Shown here: positions 1-11,500 of the stretch, piece after piece | How the letters are laid out: each line of letters begins with the position of its first letter | How positions within the stretch are numbered: the first letter of the stretch is position 1 | Source of the DNA: Hydractinia symbiolongicarpus | Lineage: Eukaryota; Cnidaria; Hydrozoa; Anthoathecata; Hydractiniidae | Reading direction: 5' to 3' | Length of the DNA: 64,000 nt | Assembly (NCBI RefSeq): GCF_029227915.1 | Contig: NC_079889.1 | Location: 8,120,001-8,184,000 of the forward strand | Translations under genes and position numbers: made by a program | The notes under the pieces: generated by a model | What the model was told of the DNA's origin: nothing | What the model saw: only the letters and a program-made list of their open reading frames with translations | The model's database searches: none

Positions 1-250
1 CCAAGAAAAACAACCTTTAAAAACTAGAGAAACCTGTGTCATATTATTTAAAAACCACATAGTTTCAGCGGGCTTAATAATTTCAGTAAGTTCACCAGTA
101 AGTTCACCAGTAAGTTCACCAGTAGGTTCACCAGTAAGTTCACCAGTAAGTTCATCAATAGGTTTACCAAAAAAACTGAATATCTGATTGTCTAAATATC
201 TTCTTTCTTCTTTTTTGTATTCTATCGAGTGTTGGTTGTGAATGTCGAAC
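1..250 (-). CDS. Partial exon of an unrecognised gene with a TGEL repeat
   Basis: Reading the minus strand from 250 to 1, one frame stays open for about 83 codons and runs off the window edge. The exon would begin just after a TTAG acceptor at 253-250, with one base completing a codon from an upstream exon that I could not find. The peptide is charged at its start (RFDIHNQHSIEYKKEERRYL), then has six near-perfect copies of the four-residue unit TGEL/TGEP encoded by a 12-bp DNA repeat, then a more ordinary segment containing KPAETMWFLNNMTQ. The repeat length fits the frame exactly and unique sequence on both sides is also open, which argues for coding. I do not recognise the family. It could also be a chance open frame across a 12-bp satellite. 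Confidence 0.45.
84..165. repeat. 12-bp tandem repeat
   Basis: About six head-to-tail copies of AGTAAGTTCACC with single-base variants. It lies inside the putative exon at 1-250 and keeps its frame. Confidence 0.9.
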
Positions 251-1395
251 CTAAAAATAAGAAAAACTGATTCATTGCGTGCATAATTTCTTCATGGCTA
301 AATATTTATGCGGCGATTTTATATTCTTGAAAGTCGCTGCACACACAAATTTAAATTGCTTGCAATTTTTATTTCATTGACAATATGTTTAAATTCACAT
401 GTTTGCGGGATTAAATAGAATACCAAGACCTCACGGTATTCTATCTAATCTGGCGGGCATGAGATGAGTTGTGGGGTGACGTACATGTTGTGATTTTCAG
501 TTTTGCCATCCTTACGCATCACATACGCAAAATATATAAACAACATAAAAAAAATCGAGCTAAAAAGTAGAAATTTGTTGAAACTTGCACTTAAAGCTTA
601 CCTCCCACTCCCAAATAAGTTATACCTTCAAAAACGTTTACAAAATACTAGTTAGCCTGTTGAAATCTACGAATTCGCCAGTCCTACATATTCTGGTCTT
701 CAGGTTAGGCTGTTGTATAAGTATCTATACGTGTTAGCAAAAGTGTGTGCCAAAAAATACACCTCAAGTATTTTAGGTGTGCTTTTGGGTGTGTGCACTG
801 GTTAAATTTTTATAAAATTTGTCATTTTGCAGGTGCTATCAATAGCACACCTAACCCATTTTGTGTGTGGAGGTGTAGCGTGCTATTGCACGCCTCTACC
901 TAAAAGGCCTGAATGACCCATCTATATAGGAAAAAAAAATTAGAAACTATATGATCATGTGCTTTCTGCAAACTCTTAAGAAGATACAAGGGTTTAAAAC
1001 TTTTCCTGACATCAGTAAAAAACAGCCAATGTACACAAAACTTTATCCAGAATTTGTTAACCTATTGCATCTATGTATAGCGTGAAGCTCTGTTCAAGAA
1101 AATGTCTCGGATCACGCGCTTTTGACAAGCGGTTAATGAGATATAGATACAGGTTTTAAAAATTTGCTGACATCAGCAAAGTTCTTCTTCAAAGAACAAA
1201 AAAAATTGTATACTCGTTGCCTTTATCGTAAAAATCTGAAAACACTGGTCAAGAAAATGAATAGACTTGTGATTACGTCATCAACGTTTTGATTCCGAAA
1301 TGGGTTGAGGGACCACGGTTCAGTTTTTTGAGGGTTTCAAAAATAATATTCACTTTTCTGGGCACAGACGGACACAACTTTTGTATTATCTATTA
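251..1395. other. Non-coding stretch with a foldback-element relic
   Basis: I see no gene. Roughly 940-1330 resembles the arms of the foldback element at 21152-21964. It shares the phrases 'aagcggttaatgagatat', 'gctgacatcagcaaa' and 'tcaagaaaatg', but it is diverged and has no recognisable ends. Confidence 0.5.
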
Positions 1396-1523
1396 TCTAT
1401 ATTATAATACCTGTATATGTCTGTCTGACTGTCACGCAAAATGGTAACAGCAGTAGCGAGACACACAAAATGCAAAAATAAACAACGACGAACCCGTGGA
1501 TGTATTCACGGGCTACCGACTAG
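1396..1523 (+). mobile_element. Short Helitron-like non-autonomous element (copy 1)
   Basis: The 128-bp element begins TCTATATTATAATACC and ends CTAG. The stem CCCGTG/CACGGG with an eight-base loop lies just before the end. It is flanked by A on the left and T on the right. TC start, hairpin, CTRR end and A/T insertion are the hallmarks of Helitrons. A second copy with the same ends lies at 8469-8582 in the other orientation. It has no coding capacity, so it would depend on an autonomous partner elsewhere. Confidence 0.6.
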
Positions 1524-2331
1524 TTATATAGATTAGGTTTTCCTTAAAAACTTATTCGTTTACCATTTTCTGAAAAACCTATACATTTTTTTGCAGACTA
1601 CAAAATGTTTGATGCAATATTTTTCAACATTCTGTTTATATTTCCAGTATTTCACTGATTCACGACCCAAAGAGTTAAACTGCACTTACTCAAATTAGTT
1701 TTCTCTAAAGTTAGAAGTATAAATAAAAATGTTGCAAGCAAATCTTTCAACAAATGAATAACAAAAACAACAGAGCACCCCGCAATAACACACTTTAAGC
1801 AGCTGCCATATTTGTTTATAATGATCGGTATTAATTGATTGTATTTATGCTCACGTGCTTCAACCTAGTAAAGATGGTGCCAATGTTTGGTGTGACTGTT
1901 GTGTAGCGGTCAGCTGAAAAAACATTAGTCTATTTTAAAAACAAGTTAAAGTTTTATAAAAGATAAAGTAACAATTTAACTGACAACATGTTCTAATGAT
2001 AGCATCAGTCCATAACTAAATATATTAAGCTCTAGCTTATCCCTCGCCTCAGTTTATTGCTTTCTCATTGGTCTTGAAATATTTGCCACTAAAGCTTGGT
2101 TTCCATCTGGTGCTAATTTGTGATAAGCAAGTGCTCTAATTGGAGTTAATTTTTTAACACATAATGAAAACATCCAGCTAAATATAAGTTTATTTTGATA
2201 ATTTAACGTCAGCCGGTGCAACGTTTACCGTTTACATTATGCAGTCGGAAAACGGCAAACGAACATGTAAGGACAGCCTTAGTATTGACCAAAAAAAATA
2301 AATTGTATATTGTAAAAAACGCAATGTAAAC
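1524..2331. other. Intergenic, nothing recognised
   Basis: AT-rich sequence with no long open frame, repeat or splice-supported exon that I can see. Confidence 0.5.
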
Positions 2332-2813
2332 TTAACCCTATTCGGTCCGGGGGGGGATTTTGCCCCCCTGACGGTTTTTTTTAATAACTCCTTATTACTA
2401 TGTTATATGGCTATGAAACTTACTCAGTTTCAATATTTATCTATTAGACACCTGCATGCCAAATTTTTAGGTCCCGATCCACGTAAAAACCGGAAAATAT
2501 GTTAAATAACTTTTATTTAGCTTTCAGAAACTTTAAACGGAATGCAAAAATTCACTCTGAAACAAAAGTAATAAATTTTAAGCAGATAGTGGCATTTTTA
2601 ACAAATTTCAAGTTTCTGATGACGTCACAAAAAATGTGCTGATGCAAGCAAAAATTTATTGCTGCCATTTTGTTCCTTTTATGACGTACTATAAGTGTTC
2701 CAAGTTTGATTCAATTTGAACAACCCTATAAAAAGTTATTGAGGGGGGCGGATTCCGCCCCCCCCCCCCCCGGTCATAGTATGTTCGAAAAACCCCGGAC
2801 CGAATAGGGTTAA
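2332..2813. mobile_element. piggyBac-like MITE
   Basis: Perfect inverted termini CCCTATTCGGTCCGGGG (2336-2352 and, inverted, 2793-2809) are flanked on both sides by TTAA. TTAA target duplication plus termini starting CCC(T) are characteristic of piggyBac transposons. The 474-bp interior has G- and C-homopolymer tracts near both ends and no ORF, so it is non-autonomous. The perfect termini suggest fairly recent activity. Confidence 0.8.
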
Positions 2814-5390
2814 AGATTGTATTTTTCTCCACTTGCGTCAATTTTCCCCTGCCATATTTGAATGGTTAGTCACTTAAAAATATTTTAAATTTAACCTGAT
2901 CTTGACAAAAAATACTAATGGTATAACAGTGATATTTATTGGTTGTGAAGTGGGAGGTAAGCTTTAATAAGAGAAATAGTTTAATAGTTAGACAAACAAA
3001 TTCTAGTTGCTTTTCTACCTGAAATCAGTAAAGTTAGAAGCTAGTTTGCCTATGTTGTACTTCATTTTCCATAGCTACCTAGCTAACTTTGTAAACATTG
3101 AAAACTTATCGAAATATAGCCAGCCTATAGCTATACTTAAAATACTGTGTCCTGTTAAATGCAAAAAAAATACAGTATACAACTAGCTAGCTAGGTACAG
3201 AAAAGCTCAAGTTAAAATATTTATTACCTAAGCTAGTTCAATCACACCCCAATCAAATCTTTTGTAAAGAAGAATTTTGGAGGTGAATATATATTCTGGA
3301 AGGCTTTCCAGAAAGCAATGCAATATTAATATCTTTTTTAACAGCTATGTTTAGTCCTTTCTGGAGCTTTCTAACAATAACAAGCAGGAGAACGGTTTCA
3401 AGACTCCCAAAAACGATATCTGCGCACGAGATTGAATATTTCTGCTAGCCTGCAAACCATGCCATGTGATAAAGTGAGAGTACATAGTATCGTACCACTG
3501 ACTGTGCAGCGTCCAGGCTCTGTGCTGTCTCCATCTATATAGATAGATATATATCTATATCTTGGTTTGATGGTGTGTTTGTAGACATACATTTTTTGAA
3601 AGAGAATGTTATTTTTTGATTCCATTTTGCTGTTAAACTACTGCAAAGAAAAATTCTGGAAATTTGTTCATTTTTGCGTTCTATTATTGCTAAATCACAA
3701 TCTGCTTATTTAATATAGAAGTAATTTAACACAATTTGGACATTTTAAGCTTCCTGGAAATGAACATTGCAGTTTTTTGTATAATTGCTTACGTCAGCAA
3801 TTAGCGGCGTAACCAAACATGAAAATGCAGCCGCCATCTTTGTTGGATATTTTGTTATGGATTTGATGTTTTCCAAGCAGTATTTAAAATACAGCAGAAG
3901 TTACAGGGTGGGGTGTCTTTGTTCATATTAAATATATATAAATAAATATAGTTATTAATACGTAATATTTCGTTGGTATATCAATTAACTTTTTTCAAAC
4001 TAATACTCTATATTCTTTTGAGGAAGGCGCTTAGTAAGTAAGACACCAACCGACATGTCATTGCGTTGCACAAGGTACATAGCTAACGTTAGGCATCACC
4101 TCTATGTATAATCTCGTCCCCTGGTCTTGTGGCCCCTGAGCTGTTGTTACGGAGTGCAACAAGGCAAAATGCCCTGGAAACGAGCTTTCTCTATGCAAGC
4201 TTATGCATAATTACATTATCGTTTCGAACGAATTGAATGGAAACTGTTTTAAAAAAAACAAATTATAGCAAAAAAAATCAATCATTTTTGACAATTTTTT
4301 TTTACAAACTTCAGTTAGGTATTCAAAGAAGAACGATGACGGTGGTATCCAATCTAAGCAGTTAGGTTGGCTAACTGCTAGTCTAACAAAAACAAATTTA
4401 CAATTGGCATCTACAATAAGTAAAGATAAATGCTGGCACGCGATCGCACATTTTGAAGCCATTCGCCACAAGTAGTAATTTCGGCGGCTATTATATTAGA
4501 TTCACACTATTTAAACTTCTAAAAGTTCACTTCTCACTGCTCCCAGCAGATTTATGATCTTTGGTTACTTTGGTTATTTAGTCAAATCAAACTCTGGAGA
4601 TGTGCTAATTGTTGGAGATGTTAGCATGATCTTTTTTTACCTTAATATTTCAGCATTTTTTGGCGCCTGACATAAATTATTCCGTAAGTACGGCTTGTAA
4701 AGTGCGATCAGCGCTCACTATGAGTTATTTAACATGCCTATGCATAAACAAGAGTTCCACTTTCGCAGTCTCCCGACTGCGGAGTATTGACAAGTTGATG
4801 TTTTTTACGAACTTTCAAAACTTCCCAAAAATCTACAATTGTGTCAAATTTGTTCTCACTGGTTGTATTTCTACCGTCTGACTAACCGTTTATGTTAGTA
4901 AACAAGCAAGACCTGAAACAGTTTACAGTTTGGAGCTACTTGCTCGCAAAGGTAGCGAAGAAAAGCAATACAAAACTGGATCTTTCGATGAAATTTCATT
5001 AAAGGAGAAAGAAATCCTTTGCAGCATTCTTCTGCCAGATGGGAAATTAATTTTTGAGAATAAAGACGGAACATGAACTAAACAACTTTTTAAACCCACC
5101 CTCAAAAGCCTAGCCTGAATAAGGTTATAGTAGAGTCAAGTATAAGAAGCAACTTTCCTTCGACTTATATTTTATATATTGCGTAATCTCAAAAAACTTC
5201 TTCTCAAAAGATAGTAAGCATTTTTTTAATTAATTATTTATTTAATTGTCCTAATAGACTGGAGACCATTCCGATAGGAAAATACCTAATATGAATAGGT
5301 AGGAATAGGTAGGAATGACCACCAAACCAAGTGACATCTTTGAAAAGTATTATAATTACAAACTTTATGTACTTATAAATAATGACCAAT
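2814..5390. other. Intergenic, nothing recognised
   Basis: Only short open frames (under 90 codons) without similarity, splice support or coding-like composition are present. Confidence 0.5.
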
Positions 5391-6770
5391 TTATGCAACA
5401 ATAAAAGGATTAAGTGTTATATATGATAAATATATATATGATAAAAAAAACTTGTCCAGATACTTTAGATGACCCATTGACAGCGTAGACATATTAACTT
5501 CTAAAAACTGTCGAAGAAGATTCCAGAAGATGATGGATTGATACTGGATAGAATTATTCCCAAATGTGATTGTTTTCACTCTAATTAAACGTTTTGAGCC
5601 CGCATTAGCACGATTATTTGGACGATTACAAGCATTAAATGTAATTATAAAAGTATTTAAAAGAGTAACAGGTACTTTGCTATTGACTAACTTATGAAGA
5701 AAAATGATGTTGTACATCTCAACAAAATCAAAGAAAAAAAGAGTTTTAAGATCCAGAAACAAAGGAGCAGAATGAGAATTAAACTCAGGAAGGTTATTAT
5801 GTTCTTTCTTGTAGATTTAAAACTCGCTTGGTTTTATAAGATGAGTTCTGACCCCAAACTTGGCAAGCGTCAGACATTTTGTGAGTGAAATAGGGCGAAG
5901 TATAGAGACACTAGTATAGATGGAGAAACATAATGCCTGAGTTTGCACAGTGCGCCATTAGGTTGTTTTAATTCATCGCAAACAAAATCTGTTTGTTTTT
6001 CCCAATTGAGGTTTTTGTCAATAAAAACACCTAAGTACTTCACAACATTACTGGGGTGCAGTATTTTACTATGCGTTTTAAGTTTCACTTCAAAATCAAT
6101 TACGTTTGTGCCTAGAAATAATACATTCTGTTTTAGTAGAATTTAATGAAATTTTTAACCTATTAGATAAACATTTCAAATCAATGTTAATTTTTTTGGA
6201 CAGTGATTTTCGGGACTTGTTGTAGCATAAGAGTTTAGTAACATTAGCAAAAAGGTTAACTGTTAAATATATTATGGAGTTATTCAAGTCATTAATATAT
6301 AAAAAAGGAGTGGTCCAAGGACCGAACCTTGGAGTACCCCATGTAATATCAAGCAAAGCTCAGAGGTGACATTAGATATTGTGACAATATGCTTACGTTC
6401 GGTTAAAAACGACTTAAACCATCGATAGGCCAACACCACGGATGCCATAATGTTCAAGTTTATATAATAAAATTGAGTGGTCTACTGTATCGAACGCTTT
6501 CTGCGAATCGATAAAAACTGAGCAAGCAAATTTGCCGGAGCCAAGAGCTTCTGATTAAGGCATTCGTAGTGAAATGTTTTTTGCGAAAACCAAATGAAGG
6601 GGATAAAAAATGTTGTTTTTATCAAGAAAGTTGGTTAAACCTTTGTACATTAATTTTTGATATATCTTATCAATATTGGACAAAAGAGAAATTGAACGAT
6701 AATTGTCAACTTTAAGTAAAGAGCCTTTTCTAAAAATTGGAACTACTTGAACCTCTTTCAGTCTTTAAAT
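5391..6770 (-). pseudogene. Decayed LINE reverse transcriptase (Jockey/CR1-like)
   Basis: Minus-strand fragments in several frames read in the right order for a LINE reverse transcriptase. Near 6690-6760 is the fingers motif (PIFRKGSLLKVDNYRSISLL). Near 6470-6530 is motif A (SVFIDSQKAFDTVDHSILL). Near 6310-6350 is a motif-B relic ending in YINDLN. Near 6240-6270 is a degenerate catalytic box with NVTK where ADDT is expected. Near 5990-6080 is the thumb (VKYLGVFIDKNLNWE). At 5391-5762 is the C-terminal tail (FGNNSIQYQSIIFWNLL). Frame changes and in-frame stops show it is dead. No 5' ORF or endonuclease is visible, so it is 5'-truncated. Confidence 0.8.
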
Positions 6771-8468
6771 CGTTTTTAAAATAGATACGGTTCCCGTAGT
6801 ACGAGCGTTCCGATCAGCCGCAAACGCCTGCATATGCAGGGCGACTTTAAGCGGCGTTATAAAAATCGACGTCTTCTTTAAACATCTGTCACACCGTTTT
6901 TATGATTTAATCTTAATGTTTAAGATCATATTCAGCATCATGGAATTGGTGTGTGTATAAATTTGCAACTTAATCCGACATGTTTTGGTGTTAATAATGT
7001 TACAAGCAGAGGTCAATTAGTACAAATTTCTTTTGTTTGACAAATTTGAGAAATAACAGCGGTACATCAAAGAAAACTGATTCGGGAAAGGTGTATTGGT
7101 CAAACAAACATTTGGGTACTTAGGTTTTTCGAAAGTTCTTTCAAGTTTTACAAAGTATGCGGCGTATCGGTAATGGAATCTAGCTAGCATGCCTTTTTAT
7201 CTTTATGTAGCTCACAAACTAGCTAGCTTGTAAATATAAACCGTCTTATCTTCTGAGAAGTGTCAGCCACCCAACTTGAACTAAAACAATAAGTTCTATA
7301 TCTTATCAAGCCCATCGGTGTTAAATGCTTGGACCATAGTCAGTGACCTTGGTGTGTCTAGCAATTGAAGAGAATATGGGTTGTACCTTATTGCGCGCAT
7401 GATCAAATGTCCAAGATGAGGTTTCACTTCAGGCGTCTTGTCATTAAAAGGTTTTATATGGTATATCATAGTAGTAAGAAGGTTCAGATTTCTTCCCTGG
7501 TTACAAATACCATTATTTTTGACCAAATTTTCTCAAAAAAAACTACTGTTGTGGAAAAGGTTGTAAGGCACCCGGCGGTGGCCTTTTAGTAGAAAGGACA
7601 GTGATTTGCTTTCCAACTTATGCCCTAAATGTTTTAGTGTAGGCTTGGAAAGAAAACGTTTTTTCTGTCCTCCAAGGTCTAGCATGATTAATGTGTTATC
7701 TAAATATATAAGTCCTTTGGTACTGAAGTTTCCTAGCATGGGTTTAATGAAATCATTTTATAGACCTCAGTTCTGAAACTTATACATAAACACATACGTC
7801 TAATGAAAAGTCTTTCATAAAACGTGAAATGTCTCCAGTGAATGCAGCAAAATGGCTACATTAAACAACCACAATCAAATATTGATAAATATTTCCGTAA
7901 ACAACATTTTTGGACATTTCACGGAAAATTATTTTACGTCATAAAACCGCATCTTTCTAAGATTTTGTTCACACATGAAAATAGATATTAAGTAGTTGTG
8001 TTTACAGCTTTCATAGAAAGGTCTCATTCTTACGTAATTTTATTGTACTATTGTTATTTCATTGACAGCAGTTGCGATAGAGGATACTGTGTATCCAACA
8101 GTCAACGCAGTGTTTCTGCGTTCGTGTTAGATCTTCGCTTAGATAGCCCGTTCAATGAAAGCTACGGAAATGCTCTGACCTTATATCGGATATCAACATT
8201 TAAAGTCTTAACATTCGTGTCGACAGAAGATAAATATAAATAAATGATATAATTAATTTGTTAGCTACGTTCACAAATATTTTGTTACACGACTTTAACA
8301 TCTTGCATGGTTGCGCTTTCGAAAACACAACTTGCTTTACTGTTGTTTCACTTGATATTTTACTGAAAATGAAACTGATACCCAATTCTCTTCGTATCGA
8401 AACCTTCATCACTGAAGACAAGTACTGCGCACTTCTCTTTAATCCTACGGAGCAAACAACTTATTTTA
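6771..8468. other. Intergenic, one decayed open frame
   Basis: On the minus strand, 7739 down to 7296 is one frame of about 147 codons broken by a single stop near 7533. It has mixed composition (for example HLGHKLESKSLSFLLKGHRR before the stop) and no similarity that I recognise. It may be an old pseudogene fragment or chance. Nothing else was seen. Confidence 0.3.
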
Positions 8469-8582
8469 CTAGTCGTTAGCCCGTGGAAAAATCCACGGGT
8501 TCGCCCGTCGCAGCTAAGCTACCATTTTGCGTGACAGACAGACAGCCGGACGGACAGATGTATACGGGCATTATAATATAGA
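8469..8582 (-). mobile_element. Short Helitron-like non-autonomous element (copy 2)
   Basis: On the minus strand it starts TCTATATTATAATGCCCG and ends CTAG. The hairpin CCCGTGG-ATTTTT-CCACGGG sits seven bases before the CTAG, and the flanks are A and T. The internal 'gtctgtctgtcacgcaaaat' segment matches copy 1. At 114 bp with a nearly perfect hairpin it is the better preserved copy. Confidence 0.6.
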
Positions 8583-11500
8583 TTTACGTCAAACCAAGCC
8601 ATGTAATAAAACCTCGCGATTGTGCATTTCCTTTTGGTATGATAGTAAGAGATGGTTACTGGCAATTAAGTAACCAAGGTTGTATCCACGCCCAGTCATA
8701 TAAAATAAATTAAATGAGTTGTTCATGAGATAGAACAAATGCATTGCTTAAAATTCCTTGTTTCATTCTCGACTCCGCAATAAACCCTAAGAGATCTGGG
8801 GATGATAACGTTCTCAAAATTGTTTAGAATAAAAAAAGGAGTATTATTATTTGATAATGTTGTAATTAATTACAAATACCGTCTTTAAGCTTGCTTATTA
8901 TTGCTTATTATTGATTTAATAATATCATGCTAGCTATGAAAAAAGTTCTGATAAATTGCTTTAAACGGATACTGACCTGTTTGGATGTTGTACTGTGAAA
9001 CACAAAGGTGAGGTTTAAAAGAATACACCAAACAAATTCGAATCATTTTTCATGCAAACTTAATTTCCTTGTGTGCTATGGAAATCTGTTCCTTTTTGTT
9101 TACGTTTCTGTGACACGATTTTAATAATGGCTTTACAATGGCTCCATACAAAGCTCTGACTTAAGGAGCTGTAAACCAATTAAATCATCAGACTTTTTTC
9201 TAACCGCTTCTTTGTATCAGTCAGGTAATAATCCCTTGTAGTACAATCTCGACCCCAGACCATGTTTGTAATATCTGTGAACGATAACATTTGTTCGTTT
9301 GTTAAGGATCAGAACAATTATCTGATAATATTGCAATTAATACAAAATACCGGCCTTGGTCTTCCATTTATTCGCTTGATCACTCTAGATAAGGGATAAA
9401 AAATCATGCTGAAATGGCGCTTGTTAGATCGTTCCAGTTCTTTTAATTCTTTGATTCTTAACATAGGATGTGCACTTATTTTTAGGTTAAATTTAGCTCT
9501 ACATTAATTTGACTAAATTTTTTCGGTGTCTCTATTTACAATAAAAAAATTCCTGGCATCAAACCCTTGATGCATGTACTATTTTTTGCATGTCTTCCTA
9601 AAATTATTTCTCCTTACACGCGCCATTATGACGTTTAAGATACTCCAAAAAATTGTAACATTCCTAACATACCAATTATTCGTTGTTGAGAGAATATCAG
9701 GTATTGGTTTGGAACGAAAAAAAAAGGAATAAACAGGTTAGAAATTGGTTTGTCAAGGGTTATAATGAAATAGGGCAAAAATTCTAAAAATCAGCTAAAT
9801 CGGGGAAATCGGAGAAATAATTAGGAACACCAGATTTTGTGAAAATACTTCCGTGATGCTTCTCAACAATATTTGCATGTTTTATAGCCATAGATTTATC
9901 TGATCAAAAGTTAAAAATTACACAACAAGTCATTTCCAGTGAGTCATGATTACAAAAATTTTTATCATGTCATTAATAGTAAAAGAGTACTAATGAAACC
10001 AATTTTGATAAACGTACAGCGCTAATAGAAGTAAAATATATGATCTGTTTCGTGCGTCATCTAACATGACATCAGTATTTTTCAGGTACAATACATTCAT
10101 TAGTCAGCTTTATCATTTCTCTCATAATTATTTTTTTCATATATTTCAATCATTATATCATATATATTACTCTTTTTTTTCTCTTTCTTATCCGTGTTTT
10201 TGTAATCTTTGAAACAAGTATGTGATTCGGCCACAGCGTTGTGTAAAAAATAACAATCTCTGACCCAGTTCGATTCTGTGGTAAAACAACGCAAATGTTT
10301 ACATTCAAAGTAAGCACGAAGTTGGCAAAACAGTTTATGTAACATGTCAACAAGAATGTTTTGATCTTTGAAACTTTTTTTATTTAACTTTTATATTACA
10401 CCGACGTTATACTAGCAAAAATATAACTTCATAACTATTTCTATAAGAAGATTAGTAATATGATGGGATGTGAATATATAACGGTATCTGTTGGCTGTCT
10501 CAATTTTTCAAGGAAAGAGCTTCAATGGATGGTATGAAAACATGATTATTTGTTATTAGGGTAGCCTGCATTTGTCCTAGTCTACTAGATCTTGAACAAT
10601 GTCTTTTAGATCTATAAAACTTTGTATACGTTTGTTGCTGGGTTATCGGCTTGCATTTTTTTTAAACTTTTAATCGATATTTTTTTTCGGAAATGTTTTT
10701 GTTAGGGAGTGAGAGTACAAATTTTTAAGTACGTCCAATTCGCTACTTTAATAACTTTAGCAATTTAATTAAATTGAGTGTTAAAGCCGAAGAACTTGGA
10801 CTAACGTGGTGTAGTTCTTTCAAAATAGAAACAAAATAGAAAACAAACAAAATTTCAATTACACAAACAAATAGTTTTATACAAAAATTAGAAAGTGTAG
10901 AATATTATATAGAGTTTGTCTAATTTAGTTCATTAAACATTCCCAGGTGGTTAGGATATTTGTGCGATTTTAAATCAGCGATAACTTCAGGTGATCTCAA
11001 AGGTATATGGTTTTACCTTCATAATATTCTAAGAAGGTTTCGAACGAATCCGAAGCCTATAATTCTTCTTCTTAAGCTTTTTTTAGCACTTGATATAGAC
11101 ACATTTTTATAGTCATGCGCATGCGCGAGTTGAAGAAAGGGCGTGACTATTCTTTAACGATCCAGCCTACCATTTTAACAAGTATTGCCTTTTTTGTAGA
11201 AGAATTCAGAAAAAATTTTCACGTCTTTCGATAAAAATTCAGAATAAAACCAGCAGGTTCGCCTGTCATTTCTATATCGCATTTTGAGTGTCTGCAGTAC
11301 GGCTTAAAAAAATCGCGCAGAGCCAGAATATAACTATTAATAGTTATTAGTTGATAGCTATTATATAATAGACGTGCTATTCTTCGTAAAAAAAATTAAG
11401 AATAATTATTCGTAACTTCCTTACGAAAAACAACTTGTCATGCTCAACTTTCGATACCTTATATTTTTCCTCATTTTTTTGCCATGTGACGAATCATTTT

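Noticed and set aside
10100-10353. Two overlapping minus-strand frames of 81 and 66 codons
   Set aside because: They overlap in different frames, lack splice or domain support, and end in a Lys-rich AT tract.
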